Shown here: piece by piece, positions 49,945 to 60,800 of the stretch
Position numbering within the stretch: the stretch's first letter is position 1
Layout of the letters: each line of letters begins with the position of its first letter
Source: Scortum barcoo
Lineage: Eukaryota; Chordata; Actinopteri; Centrarchiformes; Terapontidae
Direction: 5' to 3'
DNA: 64,000 nucleotides
Assembly: GCA_023238725.1 (NCBI GenBank)
Contig: CM041550.1
Span: forward strand, 9,378,440 to 9,442,439
Notes under the pieces: generated by a model
What the model was told of the DNA's origin: nothing
The model's database searches: none
The model's input: only the letters and a program-made list of their open reading frames with translations
Position numbers and translations under genes: made by a program

Positions 49945-50925
49945 ATGAACTACCTAACACATGTTCTAATTAATGGACCTCTTGTTATTCTCAACATCCT
50001 GGCTAACGCATTTTACACCTTTTGCATGGTCCGCCCACTTCACGGAGGAAGGATCAAGCAACCTCTGAAGCTCCTCCTGGCGTCCTTGATTTTCAGCACA
50101 ATAACTTACATGGTCTCGATGCCCGTGCTGCTCTTCTCTCGACGACAAGTTGAAAATGACGCGCTCCTTCATCTCTCAAACGTGATGTTCATGGGGAGTT
50201 TGTCCACGACCTTGACCTCTTCCGTGTGGCTAAACTTCTTCTACTGGACCCAGATTGTGCCTGCGCAGAGAGCTCCATTCATCTGGATTAAGAGGAACAT
50301 CAAACCCATCATCTACTGGATTTGGGTTGTTGAGAAAATTGCCATTATGTTTAATTTTACTGTGTTTTTAGACAGCGCCGACAGATTCGGATTCAGCAGC
50401 AATGACACGGTGGATCATGACATGCTTCCGCCCGCGAGTGCTCTCTCGGAAAGGCTGGTAGGAATAGAAATCATCCTGGTTTTCCTAAGGAAGGCCCACT
50501 TCTTTGTCTGCCTGTGTGTGATGGTGATGTCCAGCAGCTCCACTGTAGTCTACCTAAGCAGACACATGCGTCGTATGATTGCAAACGGACAGTCGACCTC
50601 CTGCCCGCAGTTCAGGGGTCAGGTGAGGGTCACCGTCACCGGCATCCTACAGGGAGTACTGTACTCGTTCTGCTGGGCCGTGTGGACTGTGTACAGCTTC
50701 ACCGAGAAGACTTCCCCTACGTCGTGCACTTCATTAATCATTTTCACCACCATCAACTTGTACATGTCGGGCAATACGGTGAGCCTGGGAGCCGGTCAGA
50801 GTGTGTTCAGGCAGAGAGCCGCAGACGTCTGGCTCAGAGCAGCTCAGTGCTGCAACAGTCAAAGCAAGGAGGGTGATACTGAAGATCGAACCAGAAGACC
50901 AGCGTCCGATTTAACCAAAACATAA
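49945..50925 (+). CDS. Seven-transmembrane chemoreceptor-like protein, copy 3 (T2R-like)
   Basis: Intronless 326-aa gene. I place the start at the ATG at 49945 (MNYLTHVLINGP) because it aligns with MDLLTCGLINGP of copy 2; the 33 codons open upstream do not look like receptor sequence. Landmarks: NILANAFYTFC, KQPLKLLLASL, VWLNFFYWTQIVPAQRAPFI then WIKRNIKPII, SLCVMVMSSS-type CLCVMVMSSSSTVVYLSRHM, GQVRVTVTGILQGVLYSFCW and MSGNTVSLGAGQSVFRQRAA. The second extracellular loop is longer than in copy 2 and has an N-x-T site (SSNDTVDH). The cytoplasmic tail is longer and charged. Intact frame; family assignment tentative. Confidence 0.78.
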   Translation: MNYLTHVLINGPLVILNILANAFYTFCMVRPLHGGRIKQPLKLLLASLIFSTITYMVSMPVLLFSRRQVENDALLHLSNVMFMGSLSTTLTSSVWLNFFYWTQIVPAQRAPFIWIKRNIKPIIYWIWVVEKIAIMFNFTVFLDSADRFGFSSNDTVDHDMLPPASALSERLVGIEIILVFLRKAHFFVCLCVMVMSSSSTVVYLSRHMRRMIANGQSTSCPQFRGQVRVTVTGILQGVLYSFCWAVWTVYSFTEKTSPTSCTSLIIFTTINLYMSGNTVSLGAGQSVFRQRAADVWLRAAQCCNSQSKEGDTEDRTRRPASDLTKT

Positions 50926-52920
50926 GACAAACTGCTCCACAAGCTTTAAAGCCTACTGGTATATAAAATCAGGAGTTCTTGTTTGTAGGCTTACTGTCAA
51001 AATGTTGTTCTGAATTGTTTTCTAACCATTTCTATTTTTTTCTCAGGCAAAGTATTAATGTGAGCTCTATGTAATCCTCTGATTTATATAGGTTAAGTTA
51101 AACACAGTCAGATGTTCCTTAAAATGCAGAAATTATATCATGACAAACGTACATCATGTTTTCTGCTCTTTAAATGCTTTATTTCCTTTATTTACATTTT
51201 CTCTGTGATTGACAATTTTTACACTCACTTTTGTATTCACTTGCTATCACTTGTTTTTTCAATTTCTTTAAAGCTCTGCTCCTCTACAATTCAGAGGGTA
51301 ACAGTCTCCTTGTAACTATATTTAGAGATAAAATGAAATGCACTGTCTAACAAATTAGATGCCCCTCAACCAACTAAGTTCTCCTTGAACACATGAATTT
51401 ATCAGCATTAATGATGAAATATTACAATAGTATAACACTAATAAGGGGAAATTATCCACAGTGAGTGATCTAATTTTGATACTTCAAGTACATTTTGCTG
51501 ATAATATATACTTAATTTTATTGAACCTCCAAATGCAGGACGGTGCTACTTTTACCTAAATAAAGGACCTAAATATTTATTTAATTACTGTTGATGAAGG
51601 TAACAAAACACAAAGAGTGATAATAAAACTGTAAGTAGTATAATAATAATAATATTAGATTAATAAAACTGATTTTTGTCCTTCGATGATTTCAGAGGTC
51701 AAACGCTTTAAGATGTTCCCTTCAATGTCTGTCGGAAATATTGCCGTCCAGATAAAATACACAAACTATCCCAACTATGACCACTTTAAGCACCAAAGGC
51801 AGTGTATTGTACTGTTTTATATAATTTTGTTGTTGTTGTGTATATAAGTGGTTTAGCTGTATGCTTCTTTTGTAATACTTTTTTTTAAAACATTTAATGG
51901 TTAACCATACTGGATATTTTTCATCATTAAACTGTATCTAAAAGTTATTTAGGTGTTTGTTCCACATTTTTCCGCCTCGTTCTTTGTAGTTTAACTTCTT
52001 TGCTGCTAATGTACACCCAATAAACATATGACTAAAACCCCTCTATTGTTTTAGTCTCCATATTGTTTCATTATTTCTTTCTATCCAGGTCACACTTGAC
52101 TGCAGGAAAATTGAAGTCACTGTCCTGCCAAGGGCCCATAAATCTACAGTGATTCTTTCTACTTTATTGAGTTTTTGAACTTCTTGTCAGCGGATCACAT
52201 AATGAGGAGTCCTTAAAAAGAGACAGAAAAAGATGGGGAATCTTCTTTTCATTCCCTCTGTCAAACAATCGCTTCGTCTGCATCTCTTTAGTTTGTACAT
52301 ATGTTGTCTGTGTGTGTAGAGTGAAGGGGACTACAGTTTTCCTTTCATAGTGCAACTCTGTGTTGTATAATTAGAAAATAAATTAAACTTAAATGAACTT
52401 CGAGCACATCCTTGTTGCCATTTTATCAAAGAAAAAGAACCGGAGACATTATTGAGTAACTGTGACTTGACATCTCATGTAATTATGAGATCTTATCTAC
52501 GATCTTGTGATTACAAGGCTGTCATGATAATAATGATATAATCACTTTGATGCAATTATGAGAGAGTTTTGTCTTCAGTTAAAAGATATTGTTCATTTAA
52601 TTATCGGAGCATTTTCGTTTAATATTGACAAGTAATGTAATTATGATGTTGACGTTATGGTTAATTATGAGATCAGTTTCTTGTAATTATAAAAAAAGGT
52701 CTCATAACTATGAAATATTTTGTGTTAATTATTAGACGGTGAATAACTTACATACAAACTGTACATTATTATTTGTTTCTCTTTTATTTTTGGTGCTCAC
52801 ATCACATAACACACACAACCATCGATGTGAGATGAGCTTTTGTCAGGTGCAATCAAACTTTTACTTCTCTTATTGTAATGTAAGGATGAAACATTTATTT
52901 AAAAGCCAAAAACAAAGATA
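50926..52920. other. Intergenic DNA between receptor 3 and kansl1l
   Basis: AT-rich. Near 51470-51590 the run AGTACATTTTGCTGATAATA ... AATGCAGGACGGTGCTACTT ... CTAAATAAAGGACC looks like a diverged copy of the same MITE-like family as 29280-29681, in the opposite orientation. No gene recognised. Confidence 0.5.
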
Positions 52921-52954
52921 GGATGGGAAGCGTGATTTTCCCCACCCCTGTTGG

Positions 52955-53246
52955 TGTTGGAAAGTCCGAGCTCCTTGAGGAGACAGTGAAGGCCTCGCCG
53001 CTCGGGCACAGCCTCCCTGTCGGTTGGAGCGCGGAGAGGACGGCGGCGGAGCGGCGGAGAGAGAGAGAGGATTTACGGAAAAACTGGACAGAAAAACACA
53101 CGGCACCGATTGATACCCAGCGGAGCGGCCGGATTAGACGCTTTAGGAGAGGGAAGTCAAAATAAAAGACCGATTTAATGTCCCACCGGGCCGTTAAATC
53201 GACGTGGAGCAGACGATGTGAAGTCGACGGTTGAGCTCCGGTTCAG
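52955..53246 (+). promoter_or_regulatory. kansl1l: kansl1l promoter-proximal region and 5' UTR exon
   Basis: Abrupt rise in GC and CpG content, ending in a donor CGGTTCAG/GTGACT at 53246. The next exon starts after CTACCTGGCAG at 53806 and carries the start codon, so this is a good candidate for the non-coding first exon. It contains a small upstream open frame at 53178-53234. Confidence 0.55.
53178..53234 (+). CDS. Upstream ORF in the kansl1l leader (18 codons)
   Basis: ATG at 53178 to TGA at 53232-53234, entirely inside the predicted 5' UTR exon and ending before the donor. The context AATTTAATGTCC is poor by Kozak rules. It might lower translation of the main frame; no evidence that the peptide matters. 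Confidence 0.2.
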   Translation: MSHRAVKSTWSRRCEVDG

Positions 53247-53805
53247 GTGACTTTCTGAGCCAACGTCCGTTATCAGACACGGCCTCTACACGGCTTTAAC
53301 TATCATACTGTTAAAAATAACACATTAAACCGACTAAAATATCTTTATCCCGCTTTTTCCTCACTCCTAACTGTGCACCACTTTATCACTCCCTTCAAAG
53401 CTGCCTAACTTATGTTGTTTTATGTTCGTAAAAGACGTTAATCTGCTTTAAAACAGCACTAAGAGAAGTTATAATAGTTATTTAGTTGGTTGGTTAGTTT
53501 GATATAAGTGGTGAGATATACAGAAAGGTAGCAGAGGGGACCAAAAAAGGATCAAAATGAGGGATTTAAGCTCCCAAATCTGCGTGTAATCACAAAAATA
53601 TGTCGCTGCTTCTCACAAGAGGCTCCTCTAAAGGAAGAAAATGCACCAAAATGTAGATACTTGACGTTAATGTACTTTATTTGGCTTTGTTTGCTTTTCT
53701 TACAAGTGTTAAATCTCTGTAGTCACTGAAGAGTATCTGTGCTTTCACGTTTCAGGTGCAGTTTTCTGTTTAGGCTTTATTTTTGTGTGTTTTTCTACCT
53801 GGCAG
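53247..53805 (+). other. kansl1l: kansl1l intron 1
   Basis: 560 bp AT-rich intron between the leader exon and the exon with the start codon. No other feature seen. Confidence 0.55.
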
Positions 53806-53855
53806 GTGACTTTTAAGGTGCTGTGTGTGAGACCTGTAGGACGGTGGTGGTGGTG

Positions 53856-55856
53856 ATGGCCCCGGCCCTCACCAAGACCCTCAAAGATGGCCACGGCATC
53901 CACCTGTCCTCGCCGCCCGCCTCCTCGGACGGGAGAGCCACGGCCGACGAGCTGGAGTCTCTCATGAGGCCGATGGACGACGGCGACCTCCAGAAGATGT
54001 GGCTGAGCCTGTCCCCGTTCCCCTCCCTGGACTCCCCCCGCCTCCCCGCGCTCTCCCCCGCCGGCCAGAGCGATGCTGTGCTCCTTCCCGGCCCCGCTTC
54101 CCTCCTTGGCCTCCTCTCCTTCAATAAAGGCCCGAGAGATCCTCCCCAGGTGGCCTGCGTCCTCCCAGGTGTACCGGACGTGTTTTTAGTGCCCGTCCCC
54201 GAGCACAATAACCAAGAGGCCTGCCTGCTGCCTGCCTGGCGCAGTGCTGCCTCTGAATGTGGACCAGATGGCGGTGATGTGCACCACTCCCCTCTCGCCC
54301 TCACCACTGTTCCTCCTCCATATTCCCTCGGGGAGGTAAAGCACCAGGGCTGTGCTCCCTTCTTTGCACCCCCACCTGTACTGACGCAGGAGAAAGTAGC
54401 CGGGACGGTTGGCCCTCTTCTGTCTTTGGCGCGGCCGTGCGGCGGCAGGACGACCTCTGGCCTGCGGGCACCCAGAGCGGCGCTGGAGGAGGCCCTGAGG
54501 GAACAGTTCTCCAGGCAGGCGGGGCTGCACAGCCGAGCCCAGAGGCTGCGGCGGCGGCTTCAGGTGCTGCTGGGAGAGCACGCCCTGCTGCACTGCGACC
54601 AACAGCTGGAGGGGCTGAAAAAACACCGTCAGCTCGGAGGCGTCCCATCCCTCGACAGCCCGGGCTCCACGTGGCCTGGCGCACCATCTCGAGTGGATCA
54701 TGAAGCCCACTTCTCTCGGCTGGAGCTGTCTGAGGCCTCGTCCTCCCTCTCTGAGCTCAGCGAGTTCAGCCGCTCCAGCCTGGGGGTGCTCAGAGGCCTG
54801 GAGGAGGCGTTAGACTCTGAGGCCACGGCAAGCAGCAGCTCAGACGAGGAGCAAGAGGCTGACAAGGGTCACAGCAAGACCAGGACTTCACCTGGGTGAG
54901 TGTCCAGGAGTGGAGGCAGCCAACATGTGGCTGCAGGGGCTTGTTTAATACTCTGTGGTATGTGACTCAAACAAAAACCATTACCACCTGATAATCATTA
55001 GAAAAAATATGACTTTTTATGATATTTTATGGTTTCTTAAGTTCAAATATGACGTGAAGCCAATAACAGTTATTTGTTAATGGCTGTAACCAACAGATGT
55101 GGTCACCGGCTGTGTACTTGTTTACAAACTGTTACTCCTTTAGTGGATGTATTGTTTGTTCAAAAACACTTTTTCCACACAGAGAACATTACGAGTGAGT
55201 CATGAAACCCGCTTCCTCGTTTCCCTGAGACTGAGGCCTGTTTCTCATTCCGAACTTTGTGCATGTTTAAGAGCCGCAGCGCGTCAACGTGGCTTTCACA
55301 GCTGGCTATTACAGCTAAATAAACAAGCTACAAAGGGAGAGTCTAAAGCCGCGAACTCCAAGTTATCATTTCACACGGCGTCAAACGTGGAGTTACCAGC
55401 TGGTGTTGAAAGAAAACAACACGAGACAGTTTCGCTGTAGCCTTGCTGCCAAAAGAATTTTTTTTTTTTTCTGGGAGGATTTGGTTTGCCCGAGCCCAGC
55501 TGTGGATCACGCTGGAGCCTTGTTTTTATTCAGACAAGTGAACACAGAGGCGGAGGTACTCTGACTCAAGGTGATGCTTCATCTCAGGACAGTAAAAATG
55601 CTGCAAAAAAAAAGAGAGGGAATGAATGTGGAGTTGTGCACATTTATTTGACATTACAGGAATTAAATCACACAGGTTTACAATTCTTAAGGATGACACA
55701 AAAAAATCCAAGACTCATTTTAGGATGAGCGAACAGCATACAAAGTCCTCTGTATTTTATTTGGCCGCTGGTGCAGTTTACAGTGTGGTGGTGTCATAAG
55801 TACAAGTTTTGTCCTCCCAGCTGTGGAGAGTGTGTGATGACATCCTCTAGCCATTT

Positions 55857-55897
<41 letters not shown>

Positions 55898-57777
55898 CTG
55901 CAGTCATAACACATTCAGCTCTCCTCACCCATGGGCTCGGAAATAAACACAGACGCCAGCGAGCCTGGAACATGCCAGCCATTCTGTGCCGTCGTGCCAC
56001 ACCTCTTTTTAGTGAGGAATATTGAAGAAGTGTGCGTGTGTGTGTAGGACGGGTGGTGCTGCTGGAGTCGAATTGCCCCCAAGACAAGAAAAAAAAAAGA
56101 GAGTAAATCTGGTACGCCTGTGTGTTGTGACACACTGAGCGGGGTGTTTTTGTGGTGTTCGTAGAAGAACAATCAGAAAATCTCTTTTTAAACAGTTGGT
56201 TATCTGGAAACACTGGTCATAACAGTCCTGAGTCTGAATCACCTTTCACCGCAGACCTTTCTATCTGCTTTAGAAATAGGAGCATTTGCTTTCCTTAGAA
56301 CAAGGACGTCAGTGTGCATACACAATCAGAAATATTTCAGATGAGAACAACATGGTCCAGCAGAGAGAGAGATTTGTTGATGCTCAGTTTATTTCTTTTT
56401 AGTGCCAAACTCATGTTGCCAGGTTTATACACTTCCTAGTCAGCAGTGTGGGATCAGTTTTGGGAGGGGTGACGTCCTGGTCTTGGCTTTAGCCCAGTTT
56501 GACTTTTCTATTTGGACTCTTGTTTCAGTGCAGCACCGTTTTCTTTCTTCAGTTTGCTATAGTTCTTCTACCCTTCTGTTTGTTTCCCGTCATTCCCGAG
56601 ACAAGTGCAGTAAACGGGAGCCGTTTCCAAAACAGGAGCATGTTTATTAGCCTTGAGAATGAAGAATGACACAGGGTGCTTTTATATGTGTGTCTTTTTA
56701 TTTGGCCAGCTTTAGTCATCTTGGAAGTGTCAGCTTGCCTTTTGTGTGCGAGCTGAACAATGCCCTTCGCCTCGTCAGTAAGCCTCCCCTTGGGGTTTTT
56801 TTTTTTTTTTTTCATGGCAAGTTCCTCCTTGAAGAGGATATCTCCCTGCTGGAAAGGGGACAGGTCGTCGCCCTTCTTTAGATAATGTGGAAATGCTTGG
56901 CCTTTAACACTCCAAACATGAAGTAGTAAAGTAGTGACACGGTTTGAGTTTAATTTTGAAACCGAGCTTCCACGCGGCTCGTGTTCTGCTCCTCACACCT
57001 CCAGCTGTTGCACATTTTCAGTTTTCCGTACATTTTGGATTTTGCATATTCTGTGTGGGAGTACTTGTGAAAGGCTGCTTGTTGGAAAATTTAAGTGCAG
57101 GACACACCCAAAAGCCCCAATATCTCTGCAAGAGCCAAGAAACACTATTCAAACAGGCGAACAAACCCAGAACTACTTGCTGGGTCTGGCCTTTCATTCA
57201 AGCAGGATTTGGCCGAGGAAACTTTATCTCTGTGCCAGTGGATCGTCAGACCTCACATTTACTGGGCCGATATCTTCAAGAAAACTAAGTATGTAAACAT
57301 GCAGTTAGTGATCTTGAACACTAACAGGTATAAAGCAACCTTTCCTCTCCCATGCTCTGCTCCCGACCTGCCTTCTGCTCCGCAAAGTATTCCTGGAATT
57401 TTCTCATTATACAGTTGGAAAGAGCTGCAGGGCGGCCAGGTCTGGCCATTGTCTCTGGAGGAAAGGCAGAGCCTCCTCTTTAAAAAAACAAAAAAAACAC
57501 TGATACCAGCTGAGGGAAAGTCAAAACTTCAGGTTTGTAATGACAACAAACTGAGAGCAACTGTTATCATACGAGGGAAAAAAAAAAAACAGTTTTATAT
57601 TTGACCTAAAAAGTGCCTCGTAGTACAGGAGGCTGCAGTCGAGTACTCTGCGTGTTGCTGCTCACCGGCTGGCCTAACCTTTCTCTGTTCTGTTTGAAGT
57701 GGGAGAGTCCCTCCTCGTCCTAGCCAAGGTCCAAGAGCTCTGCCATAGCAACTATTGCCCTGCTGAGGCCAGCCAGC

Positions 57778-57810
<33 letters not shown>

Positions 57811-60800
57811 AAGATAAATGCTAACTGAACAGGCTAGCACCATGGAAACATACTATAGATACACACCACACAAATCAACAGTGTTTTATTCCATGGCCTA
57901 GATAAGCTTTTGTGCTTTAGGAACCCCCGCCCCCTCGCCTCCCCTTCCCATGCTGTTTGGATGCTAAACAATTTACACGCTACATGGCAGCATGGTGGTG
58001 TAAAATGGGTCATAACATGACAGAGCTGCAGCCCAAATGTGTGAATTGACAAAGAGTTTGGTCCATCATGCTCTCTCTGTGTCTCTTAGTCTCTGTCCTC
58101 CTTTTTTTCCTGTGTTACTGTCTCTCTGTTGACACACTTCTTGTCCTGCCACGCCGACCTCTTCATACTCTTGGATTATACGACTGCATTGAATATCTTG
58201 ACACTCTGCCAGATTCATGACCAAACTTGTTCGGAATGATCTTCTCTTGAGGTTCTACCAGTTTCATAAAACTGCTTCACGGGTCTAACTGTCCTCCTCG
58301 TCACCCCGTCCCTCCCGACAGCTGTGGCGGTGGCGGCAGAAGCAGCTGTGAGAGGCGGTGGTTGGAGGAGAGAGCGGAGCTGGGCAGCAGGTGGAGCTGG
58401 CTGCAGCTGCGTTTGGCCACGCTGGAGGGGAAGACGCAACAACTGATGGAGCTCCACAAGCACATCCGTTCCACCAAGGTAAGACAGAGGTGCTCTGTCA
58501 GCACCACGGTAAAGGGTGGTTGATGTAATGTACCAACTGTCCACCATAGAGGCCATTTATTGAGGGTCAGATCTGTATGTAGAGAAGACCTTTGCTGCCT
58601 CACTGTAATTAATGAAAAACACTTAAGCTAAAGGATCTCATAGGAAGGTTAGCTGCTGTAGAAGAGACATTTCAAAGCTGCATTAAGCAAAGGTTACATC
58701 AAGATTCAAGATGATATTTGTCATGTGCTCAACAGTTACATGGAGATGGACAACGAAATTCTTTAAGTCACAAGCTCCTTCTCACAATGATCAAAAAACT
58801 GTGTAGAAGACTACATAAGTAAATGATACTAAAAGGTCAAGATATATGAATAGATTACACTATATAAAACAAACTACAGAAACTAAACTACATAAAATAG
58901 AAGACAGAATATATGGTTCACCAGTAGAGGTGCTGCAAATATTATAGGAAGGATCCAACAATCAAGAATAGTCCAGATATTTTTGGTGGACCACCTAGTG
59001 TTAAAAGGTTAACTCATGTCATCTGTGTGTGTTTCTGATTATGTGTGTGTCTCAGGGTGGCGTGGTGCTCGCAGAGTCCCAGCCTCTGACGGACAGACAG
59101 ATCCAGCAGACCCTGCTGAGAGAAATGGCGGGCTTGTCCTGCACGGCCTCAGATGCCGACGCCGAGCCCTGCAGCCCCACGCGCCTCCTGCATAACATAG
59201 AGAGACAGGTAGGAGGGAAAGTAAATAACACACACACCTGTTATACCTCCCAGTGCCAGTCTGAGAGGATTTAACTAATTAATTAAGGCTAATTGCGTGC
59301 TGTTTGACCTGTGTAATTATGCTAAATCAGAGACTACATGAATTCCTGCTGCTTTATAAAGCCTACAGGTATTTAATCAACTCAAGGGGGAAAACCTTAT
59401 AGCTGTAGAAGGTGAGAGTCTTCTCTTAATCTAACAGAGGGTGGACTGTCTTAATGGCATTAAAAGTTGTGCTTAGATGTGAATTTGAAAATCTTTTCTA
59501 GTTTTTAAAAAAGTATTTTAATGTGAACTGTGAAACAAAACTTAACATGAATTCAGTAATTGCAATAAAGATTTGGGGGATTTCTCAGGAGTGCATGAAC
59601 CCCTCCACTAACTAAAACCTTTTTTTATTTTGCATCAAGACGAGTCTGAGCAGGCAGACGTACAATTTCATGCCAAAATGAGTACAAAATTGTGTGTCAT
59701 TATTTACCTTGCATGGCATTGACTATTTGGAGCCAGGAGAGTGCGAACAGAGTTCTTTGGATGTTAAAGCAGCTTGTGTCATACTTAAAAGTGCGTGTAT
59801 GTTTGTGTGCATATATTTAACTTTACACTCAGCCTTGATATGTCAGACGCTGGGTGTTGATATCTGCTGTTTAAAATCAGCACTTTGACTGCTGTGATCC
59901 GCCTGATCAGTTCAGTCTCCCAAAGCAAACAATACAAAGGGGTATGGTGTCTTTCCATTGGACGGAGCGCAAACTCCCTCGCTGCTGCTAAAGCGATGGA
60001 TTGTGTTTCACACTTCGCCTTTAATGTGTCACTTGTGAAAAGCATTACGCGGATGATGTCTCCGTTGCAGAGTGCTCAGCTCAGCCAGATTGTCAACAGT
60101 CTGATGCCTCCGCTCAGCTTTTCACCGCTATCAAAACAACCGCACACCTGGAAAGGCAAAAGAGCCTTCACGAGGTAGAGAACACACACACAAATCTAAC
60201 ACCGTAACTATCTGAACATTGCACCCGAAACAGTTTATCGCACCCACAATCAGATATTCTGTAATTTTTTGTGAGTTGCTGTGAAATGAAACACAAAGTC
60301 ACGTTTCACAGGCCTATGCAGGGCCTAGTCCCTTTGAAAGCGTGCTCTGTGTTGGTAATGTAACCTGGTGGAACAGGCTGGTCGGTCCCCACCATCTGGA
60401 CCGATTTGAATCATCTCCTTCATGTCTTTCCTTCCTGCTGCCTTTTTAACTCTGTCTGTCTGGCTGTGAAGATAAAAGCCACATGATTAATAAAAAAAAA
60501 AAAAGACATTCTGTTTGTTTATGCATGTAACAAAGGGTTACAAGTAGGTATTGTTTGTTCCTCGTTGTTATTTGTCTACAAGATCTAAGACCAGCACCTA
60601 AAATTAGTATGTGTCAGCATGAATCAAACCCCTGATGTTTTTGACATCATCTGATCTCTCCAACCCCTGCAGCGCCCAGAACGATGTTTTTGTGCCCGGG
60701 ACCTCGAAGAGAAGGAGACTGCGGCTCTTCAAAGCTGATGTGTCGTGCGTGTGCGCCCGGACGCGGCCCCTCGTCACCTACCACAAGCCCAAACTGTTCA

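Noticed and set aside
53813..54710. Minus-strand frames of 110-174 codons opposite kansl1l exon 2
   Set aside because: Shadows of a GC-rich coding exon; the + strand carries the recognisable KANSL1-family motifs and consistent splice phases.
56934..57604. Overlapping 114-169 codon frames in the kansl1l intron
   Set aside because: They overlap one another in all three + frames with no family signature, and kansl1l exon phases do not need them.
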